Origin: Eisenbergiella sp963559585 | GTDB lineage: Bacteria > Bacillota > Clostridia > Lachnospirales > Lachnospiraceae | Assembly: GCA_963559585.1 (NCBI GenBank) | Contig: CAUWLJ010000001.1 | Span: 1 to 64,000 of the forward strand | DNA: 64,000 nucleotides | Direction of reading: 5' to 3' | Program-made: the position numbers and the translations under genes | Shown: positions 57,085-64,000 of the stretch, piece by piece | How positions within the stretch are numbered: the stretch's first letter is position 1 | Layout: each line of letters opens with the position of its first letter | The notes under the pieces: generated by a model | The model's database searches: none | The model's input: the letters and a program-made list of their open reading frames with translations, nothing else | Told to the model about the DNA's origin: nothing

Positions 57085-58578
57085 TTAATCACGAAGCGTC
57101 GCCGCATGCATGATTTTTTCCTGCGTTGCCTCCTCAATAGGGATATCCCCGGTCAGGCATCCCTCGCACATTACCAGGATGCGGTCGCTCATACGCAGAA
57201 TTTCCGTCATTTCAGAGGATATCATGATAATGGATTTGCCCTGACTTACCAGTTCGTTCATCAACTGATAAATTTCACTTTTTGCCCCCACGTCAATTCC
57301 CCTTGTAGGTTCGTCAAAAATCAGGATATCACAGTCCCTTGTCAGCCATTTTGCAATAACCACCTTCTGCTGGTTGCCGCCGGACAGGCTCACTGCGGGC
57401 GTATCCACACCGGGAGTTTTTGTTTTCAGCTTATCTACATATTCCTCTGCCCTGCTTCCGCATTTCTTTTTGTCAATGAAAATACCCTTCAGGAAATTTT
57501 CCAGCGTTGCCAGAACGGTATTGTCTGATACCGATTTGTCCAGAACCAGCCCGAAACGCTTCCGATCCTCCGACAGATAACCGATTCCCGCCTTTACCGC
57601 ATCGGAGGGAGAGTGGATCTCCACCTTCCTGCCTTTCACATAGATTTCTCCGCTTTCCACAGGATCCGCTCCAAACAGCGCTCTGGCCGTCTCCGTTCTT
57701 CCCGCGCCCATCAGGCCTGCCATGCCCAGGATTTCTCCTTTGTGAAGCTCAAAGCTGATATCCCGCACCATCTTTCCTGCGTTTAAGTGCTCCACCTTCA
57801 ATATCACCGGAGCGTCCTTGGGAACGCTGCTCTTTTCCTTGGGATTTTCAAAGATCACGCGCCCCACCATCATGTTGATGATATCATCCTTGGTGCATTC
57901 CTCCGTAACCAGTGTCCCCACATATTCCCCGTCCCGCATAACGGTCACTCTGTCGGTGATCTGCTTGATCTCGTCCATCCTGTGGGAAATATAAACGATG
58001 CCCAGCTGCTTCTTCCGCAGGTCACGGATAATCTTGAATAACTCTTCAATCTCCACTTCCGTAAGGGCTGCCGTAGGTTCATCAAAAATAATAACCTTTA
58101 CATCTCTGGAAATTGCCTTGGCAATCTCGCACATCTGCTGCCTGCCCACCGTCAGATTTTCCATAACCTCCGATGGGTCAATTCTTATGTTCAGTCTTTC
58201 AAAAAGCTTTGATGCCTCCTCGTTCATCTTCTTATCGTCAATGAGCCTGCCATTCATGAATTCTCTGCCGATAAAAATGTTCTGGGCTACGGTCAGATGC
58301 CCCATCATGTTGATTTCCTGATGCACAATTGCAATACCTGCATCCTGAGCTTCTTTCGGGGTCTGAAATACCACAGGCTTCCCCTCGTATACAATCTCAC
58401 CCTCATCCTTCTGATAAATACCTGTCAGCACCTTCATCAGGGTTGATTTTCCCGCGCCGTTTTCTCCCATCAGCGCATGGACCTCACCCCTTCTCACTTC
58501 GAGATCTACTCCTTTTAATGCATGTACCCCGGGAAATGACTTGTGTATTCCCTTCATTGTCAAAATAACTTCTCCCAA
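57085..58578 (-). CDS. CUT2 sugar ABC ATPase, double cassette (RbsA type)
   Basis: Energising subunit with two fused ATPase cassettes; 497 aa. The best start is the TTG at 58578, which gives MGEVILTMKGIHKSFPG, matching the normal N-terminus, with AAGG about eight bases upstream. The longer reading frame begins in leader sequence. First cassette: GENGAGKSTLMKVLTG, FDEPTAAL. Second cassette: a degenerate Walker A (GLMGAGRTETARALFG), the signature LSGGNQQKVVIAKWL and FDEPTRGID. This asymmetry is normal for the family, in which one site is weak. It is the first gene of the operon. A promoter with perfect -10 but poor -35 sits upstream. Confidence 0.93.
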   Translation of the reverse strand: MGEVILTMKGIHKSFPGVHALKGVDLEVRRGEVHALMGENGAGKSTLMKVLTGIYQKDEGEIVYEGKPVVFQTPKEAQDAGIAIVHQEINMMGHLTVAQNIFIGREFMNGRLIDDKKMNEEASKLFERLNIRIDPSEVMENLTVGRQQMCEIAKAISRDVKVIIFDEPTAALTEVEIEELFKIIRDLRKKQLGIVYISHRMDEIKQITDRVTVMRDGEYVGTLVTEECTKDDIINMMVGRVIFENPKEKSSVPKDAPVILKVEHLNAGKMVRDISFELHKGEILGMAGLMGAGRTETARALFGADPVESGEIYVKGRKVEIHSPSDAVKAGIGYLSEDRKRFGLVLDKSVSDNTVLATLENFLKGIFIDKKKCGSRAEEYVDKLKTKTPGVDTPAVSLSGGNQQKVVIAKWLTRDCDILIFDEPTRGIDVGAKSEIYQLMNELVSQGKSIIMISSEMTEILRMSDRILVMCEGCLTGDIPIEEATQEKIMHAATLRD

Positions 58579-58627
58579 TCTTTTCACCTTCCTTTGTTTT
58601 CGGGGCTTTGCTGTATTTCTTGATCTG

Positions 58628-58656
58628 ATTATAAAGCCGCCCTGCCACAAACAGAA
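58628..58656 (-). promoter_or_regulatory. Activator-type promoter of the rbsACB-like operon
   Basis: On the minus strand a perfect TATAAT (58633-58628) lies about 50 bases before the ATPase start. The hexamers 16-18 bases upstream (TTCTGT and its neighbours) do not resemble TTGACA. A good -10 without a -35 is typical of promoters that need an activator, and the YesN-type regulator encoded next door is the obvious candidate. Confidence 0.55.
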
Positions 58657-58669
58657 TGAAATATTTTCC

Positions 58670-58708
58670 AAAAAAAGGTTAAAATCTTACCAAAGTAAAA
58701 TTTTAACC
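58670..58708. terminator. Terminator between the sensor genes and the transporter operon
   Basis: GGTTAAAAT (58677-58685) pairs perfectly with ATTTTAACC (58700-58708). On the minus strand seven Ts follow (58676-58670). It sits six bases beyond the stop of the tethered binding-protein gene, so the two-component genes and the transporter are separate transcripts. Confidence 0.9.
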
Positions 58709-58714
58709 TTTTTC

Positions 58715-59716
58715 TCAGTCTTCCGTGAACAAAAACAAAACCTTCTGGTTTTCTTCACTATGTACTTCATCCGCCGATATCAGCTTGGAGCCGGAGTCCA
58801 CAAACTTCTCTGTTTTCTCTCCATCCAGGATCAGCCTGGCCTGTTCCACCGCAAGATAACCCATAGCGTATGGATTCTGGATAACAATTCCTTCAAACAG
58901 CCCGCTCTCCAGATACCTGATCTCCTCCAGAGAACTGTCAAACCCCACCAACTGTATTTTGCTGTCCATTCCACTGTCGATAACCGCCCTTGCCGCACCC
59001 ACGGCGGAATATTCGTTCAAGCCCGCCACAATATCAATCTGCGGATACTTTTTCAAAAGCCCCTCCATCAGCCCGTATGCCCTGTCATAGTCGGAATCGC
59101 AGTACACAACCTCCACAATATTTTTTTCAAATTCTCCGAGGCCTTCCCGTATCCCCTGTTCTCTCTCCTTTGCAGTGGAAGAATCTTTCACATGGCTGAT
59201 GATGACAATCTGGGAATTCTCCCCCGCCAGGCCGGCAATGTAGCCTCCCTGGAGCCTTCCTGCCGCCCGGTTATCCGTTCCCACAACGGTAATATCATGG
59301 TTTCCGTCTACGTCTGAATCTACCAGCACCAGCGGAATTTCCTCTCTGCGGATCAGTTCCACCATCTTCCCGCTCTCCGTACTGCTGGCGGGTACCAGAA
59401 GGATTGCGTCCGGTTCCTGGGAAACAGCTTCCTTCACCAGTTTCCACTGATATTCCACATCCGTCTCTTTTGGAGCGCCCACAATCTGAAGCTCCATACC
59501 GTACTCCGCCGCAGCCATCCTGGCCCCCTCATAGAGCTGCACCCAAAAGTCCGATTTTTCATCGATGATTTTGGATACCAGAATGACTCTTTCAGGCCCC
59601 CTCTCCTTCCTCTGCCCTGCCGCATAAAAAATGAAACCCAGAAGTACAGCGGCGGCAGCGGCCAGAGCAGCGATCAAGCACAGCCTGTTCCGGCTTTTTC
59701 TCCTTAATTCCTTCAT
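58715..59716 (-). CDS. Membrane-tethered sugar-binding protein, probable signal receptor
   Basis: 333 aa. One hydrophobic segment (about 12-32) without a lipobox, so it is an uncleaved anchor. The rest is a periplasmic-binding-protein type 1 domain: VILVSKIIDEKSDFWVQLYEGA, PDAILLVPASS, VLVDSDVDGNHDITVVGTDNRAAG, NEYSAVGAARAV and QNPYAMGYLAVEQA. It is not followed by permease genes of its own. It is transcribed directly after the YesM-type kinase, whose gene ends 18 bases upstream. In related three-gene systems a tethered sugar-binding protein passes the signal to the kinase. I infer the same here. Confidence 0.9.
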   Translation of the reverse strand: MKELRRKSRNRLCLIAALAAAAAVLLGFIFYAAGQRKERGPERVILVSKIIDEKSDFWVQLYEGARMAAAEYGMELQIVGAPKETDVEYQWKLVKEAVSQEPDAILLVPASSTESGKMVELIRREEIPLVLVDSDVDGNHDITVVGTDNRAAGRLQGGYIAGLAGENSQIVIISHVKDSSTAKEREQGIREGLGEFEKNIVEVVYCDSDYDRAYGLMEGLLKKYPQIDIVAGLNEYSAVGAARAVIDSGMDSKIQLVGFDSSLEEIRYLESGLFEGIVIQNPYAMGYLAVEQARLILDGEKTEKFVDSGSKLISADEVHSEENQKVLFLFTED

Positions 59717-59733
59717 ATAATCCCCTGCTCCCG

Positions 59734-61506
59734 TCAGAAAACCTTCTTTTCCTGCTCACTATATCCTGCCATGCGGATGGTAACGCGCGTTCCCTCGTCC
59801 TTTCTGCTTTGGAAGAAAAGACCATACCCCTCCCCATAGTAGAGCTGGAGCCTCAGCTGCACATTGTAGATACCCACACCGTTCCCCCCTTCCTTCTCAT
59901 ACTGCCGCGACTTATCAAAAATATGAAGCAGCGTATCTTCATCCATACCGGCCCCATTGTCCGAAACACACAGAACAATATCCTCTCCCTCAGAGCGGCC
60001 CGTAATCTCAATCAGGCCTTTTCCTCCTTTATTCTTAATTCCGTGATAAATTGCGTTTTCTACAATGGGCTGCATCACCAGATTGACGATCCGCTCATTC
60101 AGTATCTGCCCGTCCACATCGATCGTAAACTCCAGCTTATCCTTGTAACGCATTTTCTGGATGATCAGGTAGCTTCTGGTATACTCGATCTCCTTCCACA
60201 GAGGAATCATCTCCTCCTCATTGCTGATGCTTTGCCTGAGCAGCTTTGCCAAAGACGCTGTCATCGTCACCACCTCGTCCTTTTTGCCGCTCTCTGCCAT
60301 CCAGATAATAGAATCCAGCGTATTATACAAAAAATGAGGCTTGATCTGACTCCTCAAAGCTTTCATTTCACTTCGCCGCTTTTGCTGCTGCTCTTTAACG
60401 TTTTCCTCCATCAGCTGCCGGATCCTCTCCAGCATCATATTGAAGGAGTTGCTCAGGGAGCCGATTTCATTCTGGGGAATCTTCGTGATCCTGGCCTCCT
60501 CAAAATGTCCTTCCTCCGCCTTTTTCATAGAGCTTCGGAGCAGCTGAATCGGCCTTGTCAGCGCGGACACCAGGAATACCGCAAGGGAAATTCCCGCCAA
60601 AATCAAAAGCACCGCCGTCAGCAGATAGATTTTCTGGGATTCACCCCGTTTGGGCATCAGGGAAGATAGGGAGACGACACCCACAACACTCCAGCCGGTT
60701 TGGTCCGACCATGATTTGGTGTACAGCTTTCTTTCCCCACCCTCTCCCGAAAGGAAATATTCCTCATCACTTTCCATGACCTCCTGCACTTTCTCTGTCA
60801 TCAGGCCGTGGAACAGCAGCTGCTGTTTGGGATGATAAATAATATTCCCTTCCTCATCCAGAATAAATACATAGCTGTCCGAAGCAAGACTGTTATTTTC
60901 ACACAGATCGCGCAGAAGCTTATAGTTTAGATCAATAAAAAATACACCGTCCGGTTCTTCGGAGCCTTTTTGATAAATAGGGCGGCACAGCGTCACCACC
61001 CACTTATAATTGTCATCAATCACGTACTGTACGTGGGAAGAAGACAAAACAGCCTGCCCCTTTTCCATGGCATCCCAGAGCCAGTCCACATCCTCCAAAT
61101 GAATATAAGGATTTAAAGTCTCCTCCCCCCTGTTGATGATGAAACGTCCATCTCTTGCAATAACGGCAATATTTGCAATATCCGCCCGTGTATCGATCAC
61201 CGTCTCAAACTGGGTCAGGATGCTGTTCCTGCTTGCAGGCGCCGATTCCTCTCCCCGCAGGAACTTCTGGATATCAGCGCTGCCGATCACCACGGAAGAA
61301 ATATTTTTCATATAGCCGATGTAATAATCGATATCGCTGTTGACCTGATTGACAAGTCTGCTGGTATAATCGATGGAATTTTCCAGCACAGTTTCCTCCG
61401 TATACTGCAGCGATATATTATAAAATATCATCAGTGTAATCAGGACAAGCGCGGAAAAACATAGAATGATTGACGTTTTTATTGTCTTAAAAGGACTGTA
61501 TTTCAT
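59734..61506 (-). CDS. YesM-type sensor histidine kinase
   Basis: 590 aa. Two membrane helices (about 12-32 and 290-312) enclose a large dCache-like extracellular sensor. A HAMP linker (about 305-360) has LTRPIQLLRSSMKKAEEGHF. The kinase domain carries the LytS/YesM-type phospho-site LRSQIKPHFLYNTLDSIIWM, the N box PIVENAIYHGIKNKGG, and the G region SDNGAGMD and GNGVGIYNVQLRL. The ATG directly follows the stop of the response-regulator gene (TAGATG), and its ribosome site lies inside that gene. The signal is probably the sugar bound by the tethered receptor. Confidence 0.95.
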   Translation of the reverse strand: MKYSPFKTIKTSIILCFSALVLITLMIFYNISLQYTEETVLENSIDYTSRLVNQVNSDIDYYIGYMKNISSVVIGSADIQKFLRGEESAPASRNSILTQFETVIDTRADIANIAVIARDGRFIINRGEETLNPYIHLEDVDWLWDAMEKGQAVLSSSHVQYVIDDNYKWVVTLCRPIYQKGSEEPDGVFFIDLNYKLLRDLCENNSLASDSYVFILDEEGNIIYHPKQQLLFHGLMTEKVQEVMESDEEYFLSGEGGERKLYTKSWSDQTGWSVVGVVSLSSLMPKRGESQKIYLLTAVLLILAGISLAVFLVSALTRPIQLLRSSMKKAEEGHFEEARITKIPQNEIGSLSNSFNMMLERIRQLMEENVKEQQQKRRSEMKALRSQIKPHFLYNTLDSIIWMAESGKKDEVVTMTASLAKLLRQSISNEEEMIPLWKEIEYTRSYLIIQKMRYKDKLEFTIDVDGQILNERIVNLVMQPIVENAIYHGIKNKGGKGLIEITGRSEGEDIVLCVSDNGAGMDEDTLLHIFDKSRQYEKEGGNGVGIYNVQLRLQLYYGEGYGLFFQSRKDEGTRVTIRMAGYSEQEKKVF

Positions 61507-63108
61507 CTATTCGCTCCATTTTCTTGCATACTCCGATGGAGTCATACCCGTTGCCTTTTTAAATGCGATGCTGAAATAATGGGGATCGCTGAATCCCACC
61601 TTCTCAGCGATTTCATAGTTTTTTAAATCGGACATGGCTAAATATTCCTTTGCCTTCTCCATCCGCACACCTGTGAGCACCTCCATAAAGGTTCTCCCGA
61701 AGGTTTGTTTAAACAGGCTGGAAAAGCGTGAAGTACTGGTTCCCAGATACACGCAGATTTCCTGCAGTCCCAGATTGCTGTTTCCATAGTTTTCTTCGAT
61801 ATATTCATAGGCTCTGTAGGCGTTTGATACTTCTCCGCCCGCGCCTGCATCCAGAAAGCGGGCCTGATTTTTCACGTAAGCTTGCAGCACATCCATGGCG
61901 TCCTCCAGATTGGCCGCCTTTTTCAGTTCCTCTTCGCACTCCGTTTCGCCGCCGTACTGCATTCTCAGAGTATGGAGAAGCTTGTCCGTCCTGCCCTTTA
62001 CTTTAAGCAGCGCATCTACGGCTTCCTCTCTCCGGTACCCGCTTTTTTTCATCACATCATCCAACTGTCTGCAGTCCTCGGAAAGCCTGTCCAGACTGCA
62101 CTCCCTTACATGACGGACGAATCTGCCCTGAAGCTCTTCCAGAGCGTTCCCTGTCTCTTTTTCCGATCTTGCTGTGCGGCTGTCTATAATCCTGTTTTCT
62201 CCTGCCGTATATCGCTGCAGCATTGCCTGTCCGGCTTCCTCGTAGGAACGATACACCTCCCCAATGGCATTCTGCCACGAACCAAGGGCAATATTTATCT
62301 TTAAACGCATAGTTTTATTGACCTGCTCTATGATTTCGCTGCAGATGGTCCTGACGTTTTTCTCCGCCTCCCGGATATCATCGGCCATAAACAAAAGGTA
62401 CGCTCTATTATCCTTTCCCTGACACGCCTCCCCTCCTCCATACTTTGTCATGATCTCCTGGCAGAGGTTGTAAACGATAAAGGACATCAGCTCCGTCTCC
62501 TGCCGGCTTTTTCCATCCAGGCTGTTCTCTCCTGTATACATACTCAGGCACGCCACGCCCGCCATATAATACTGGAAAGAGAATTCGATCCCTGTATTTT
62601 TTCTATCCTCCGCACACTCGCTCTCCGTTTTCGTTCCTGTGATCGTATGGCGCAGCGCCTCGGAATGCAAAAGGAGCCGCCCCTTCCTGTAAGCAGCATA
62701 AATTTCCTCCTGCTTTTGACGGCTGGCCTGCTCTTCCTTCATTTTTTTCCCCAGTTCAATCAGTACCTCCTTTAATTCAAGGGATGTAATAGGCTTTAAA
62801 ATATATTCTTCCACACCGTATTTGATCGCTTTTTTTGCATATGCAAAATCATCATACCCACTCAGGATCAAAACCTTTACATGGGGAAGCTTTTCATGTA
62901 TATAAGCACTCAGCTCCATACCATCCATAAAAGGCATGCAGATGTCCGTCAGCACCACATCCACCTGATTTTCATGCAGAAAATCGTATGCCTCCCTGCC
63001 ATTTTCACAGGTTCCCACCAGTTCATATCCCAAAGCCTCCCACGGAATGATTTCACTGATGCTCTCCCTGATCAACGCCTCATCATCCACAAACAGTATC
63101 CTGTACAT
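61507..63108 (-). CDS. YesN-type AraC-family response regulator
   Basis: 533 aa. Receiver domain (1-120) with acid pocket DDE at 8-10, phospho-acceptor Asp55 (VLTDICMPFMDG) and lysine in YILKPITSLEL. A middle region (about 130-420) of unclear fold connects to the AraC-type double helix-turn-helix (about 430-533), with LGLQEICVYLGTSTSRFSSLFKQTFGRTF and EIAEKVGFSDPHYFSIAFKKATGMTPSEYA. Start at 63108 behind GGGGGG. It is expected to activate the rbsACB-like operon when the kinase signals. It has its own promoter at 63248-63276. Confidence 0.95.
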   Translation of the reverse strand: MYRILFVDDEALIRESISEIIPWEALGYELVGTCENGREAYDFLHENQVDVVLTDICMPFMDGMELSAYIHEKLPHVKVLILSGYDDFAYAKKAIKYGVEEYILKPITSLELKEVLIELGKKMKEEQASRQKQEEIYAAYRKGRLLLHSEALRHTITGTKTESECAEDRKNTGIEFSFQYYMAGVACLSMYTGENSLDGKSRQETELMSFIVYNLCQEIMTKYGGGEACQGKDNRAYLLFMADDIREAEKNVRTICSEIIEQVNKTMRLKINIALGSWQNAIGEVYRSYEEAGQAMLQRYTAGENRIIDSRTARSEKETGNALEELQGRFVRHVRECSLDRLSEDCRQLDDVMKKSGYRREEAVDALLKVKGRTDKLLHTLRMQYGGETECEEELKKAANLEDAMDVLQAYVKNQARFLDAGAGGEVSNAYRAYEYIEENYGNSNLGLQEICVYLGTSTSRFSSLFKQTFGRTFMEVLTGVRMEKAKEYLAMSDLKNYEIAEKVGFSDPHYFSIAFKKATGMTPSEYARKWSE

Positions 63109-63247
63109 AAAATCCCCCCCAAGATATTACAGCTTCCGGAGCACGGAACGGATGCCCCGCCTCTCATACGGCTTCCCGTTTCCATTATGTCTGCCAAACA
63201 GCTTTTTGAAAGCGCCGCCGGTCCCGCTTCATGCACGTTCCAGTTTC

Positions 63248-63276
63248 ACCATAACATGCTAAAGGTCTGTTGTAAA
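63248..63276 (-). promoter_or_regulatory. Promoter of the yesN-yesM-receptor operon
   Basis: On the minus strand TTTACA (63276-63271), a 17-base spacer and TATGGT (63253-63248) form a moderate sigma-A promoter about 140 bases before the yesN start. The long leader has no structure that I recognise. Confidence 0.55.
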
Positions 63277-63328
63277 GAACACCTGTAAATTCTTCCATGT
63301 CCGCCATATATCGGTTTTCCCTCTGTAC

Positions 63329-63362
63329 ACAAAAAGAGACAGCCACCGCCGTGACTGCCTCC
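63329..63362 (-). terminator. Terminator of rplS
   Basis: On the minus strand GGCAGTCAC pairs with GGTGGCTGTC-type sequence (nine pairs, two of them G-T) around a short GC loop, followed by CTTTTTGTG. It begins 14 bases beyond the rplS stop, showing that rplS ends as its own transcript. Confidence 0.75.
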
Positions 63363-63375
63363 CAATCTGACCAGA

Positions 63376-63723
63376 TTATTTTACCAGCTCTTTTACCTTG
63401 GCTCTCTTGCCGACTCTGCCTCTCAGGTAGTTCAGCTTTGCCCTTCTTACTTTACCCTTTCTGACAAGCTCAACCTTCTCCACGTTAGGGGAATGAAGGG
63501 GCCACGTCTTCTCAACGCCTACGCCGTTGGAGGACTTTCTTACGGTAAAGGTTACTCTGCTTCCGCCGCCCTGTACCTTCAGGACAACACCCTCAAATAC
63601 CTGTACTCTCTCTCTGTTTCCCTCTTTGATCTTGCCGTATACCCTTACGGTATCTCCAACATGAACCTCAGGAGCCTCCTGTCTGAGCTGCTCTGCTTCG
63701 ATTGACTGAATGATCTCGTTCAT
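63376..63723 (-). CDS. rplS: Ribosomal protein L19
   Basis: 115-aa large-subunit protein at the 30S-50S interface. Typical L19 sequence throughout: VHVGDTVRVYGKIKEGNRERVQVFEGVV, VTFTVRKSSNGVGVEKTWPLHSP, and KVELVRKGKVRRAKLNYLRGRVGKRAKVKE. Start at 63723 after an AGGAGG-type site. It has its own promoter (63801-63829) and terminator. It is not next to trmD or rimM, the usual upstream neighbours, nor next to lepB, the usual downstream neighbour in related genomes. Confidence 0.98.
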   Translation of the reverse strand: MNEIIQSIEAEQLRQEAPEVHVGDTVRVYGKIKEGNRERVQVFEGVVLKVQGGGSRVTFTVRKSSNGVGVEKTWPLHSPNVEKVELVRKGKVRRAKLNYLRGRVGKRAKVKELVK

Positions 63724-63800
63724 TGCTTTTCCTCCTTGTAATGGATGTTCTTAATACATTTCCTGTAACAGAGGACCATCTCTTTTTCCGCAACATTAGT

Positions 63801-63829
63801 ACTATAGCATATGGGAAGGGGAAAAGCAA
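63801..63829 (-). promoter_or_regulatory. Promoter of rplS
   Basis: On the minus strand TTGCTT (63829-63824), a 17-base spacer and TATAGT (63806-63801) lie about 80 bases before the start codon. Confidence 0.7.
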
Positions 63830-63840
63830 GCAGAATTTCC

Positions 63841-64000
63841 CTACGAAATCCAATAAACCCTTCCCTGGGCCCGCCTCAGTCCCAGCTTCTTCTGCAGTGC
63901 CTCGGAGGGTTCATTTCCCAGAAATACCTGACAGAAGGGCGTCCATCCCCTTTCCAGAAAAAAGCGGATCAGATACTGCTCCAGGGCTTCGCCAATGCCC
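63841..64000 (-). CDS. GNAT-family acetyltransferase, C-terminal part (runs off the window)
   Basis: A minus-strand frame, open from the window edge to the TAG at 63841-63843, encodes 52 codons. It reads GIGEALEQYLIRFFLERGWT, then PFCQVFLGNEPSEALQKKLG, then LRRAQGRVYWIS. The GWTPF-QV-GN-S-L-KKLGL pattern is the acetyl-CoA-binding end of GNAT acetyltransferases. The substrate cannot be told from this part. It ends 118 bases before rplS, on the same strand, where trmD would be expected. Confidence 0.8.
   Translation of the reverse strand, partial: GIGEALEQYLIRFFLERGWTPFCQVFLGNEPSEALQKKLGLRRAQGRVYWIS

Noticed and set aside
54854..63108. Integrative element or prophage carrying the sugar-response locus
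   Set aside because: No integrase, recombinase, att-like direct repeat or phage gene is seen; insertion is inferred only from disturbed gene order.

Overview
The window looks like a chromosomal piece of a Gram-positive anaerobe of the Clostridia, most likely a Lachnospiraceae member. The reasons are the moderately high GC content, strong AGGAGG-type ribosome binding sites, a Phe T-box leader, YesM/YesN and LplABC-type sugar systems, a DUF512 gene next to der, and an rplS/lepB/rbgA/rnhB cluster. No tRNA, rRNA, CRISPR array, intact insertion sequence or prophage is visible. Most genes lie on the minus strand.

Layout: (1) 1-7.6 kb: a membrane protein, PTS enzyme I, and an LplABC-like sugar uptake operon (binding lipoprotein plus two permeases, no ATPase) with a well-formed promoter and a LacI-type palindrome. 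(2) 8.0-10.1 kb: an EF-G-like GTPase with an unusual G4 motif. (3) 10.6-13.0 kb: a small AT-rich accessory island with two short frameshifted genes, an LprI-like lipoprotein and decayed sequence. (4) 13.0-15.2 kb, plus strand: aroF and tyrA. (5) 15.2-21.2 kb: a three-domain GDP-mannose enzyme fusion, an XRE regulator, a priming sugar transferase, a VanZ-like protein and an orphan HigA-type antitoxin whose toxin is reduced to a 27-codon remnant. (6) 21.3-28.1 kb: queA, an M18 aminopeptidase, pheT and pheS, with a Phe T-box and a cluster of hairpins upstream. (7) 28.1-44.6 kb: a PurF-like protein without the catalytic cysteine, aroA, metF, a GGDEF/EAL pair, a GH3 glycosidase, gpsA, plsY, der, a DUF512 protein and a long-form PRPP synthetase. 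(8) 44.7-54.6 kb: a two-component system, a serine hydrolase, pgeF, yraN, rnhB, and two signal peptidases flanking rbgA. (9) 54.8-63.1 kb: an RbsABC-type sugar transporter with its own YesN/YesM two-component system and a membrane-tethered sugar-binding sensor. (10) rplS and the end of a GNAT acetyltransferase.

The most distinctive non-coding content is a family of about 140-bp multi-hairpin repeats. There are three copies in one orientation, each abutting a transcription terminator, and the terminators have unrelated stems. Paired base changes preserve the large terminal hairpin. Other dispersed palindromic repeats occur at 3.5-3.8, 17.8, 27.6, 28.4 and 43.3 kb. No complete, clearly novel protein system was found. 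The best candidates for something undescribed are the terminator-associated repeat family and the uncharacterised island genes.

Functionally, the window combines sugar uptake and signalling, envelope polysaccharide precursors (GDP-mannose, polyprenyl-linked sugar), the shikimate/tyrosine pathway, phospholipid initiation, ribosome assembly and protein secretion. Family assignments come from motifs read by eye; no database search was run.
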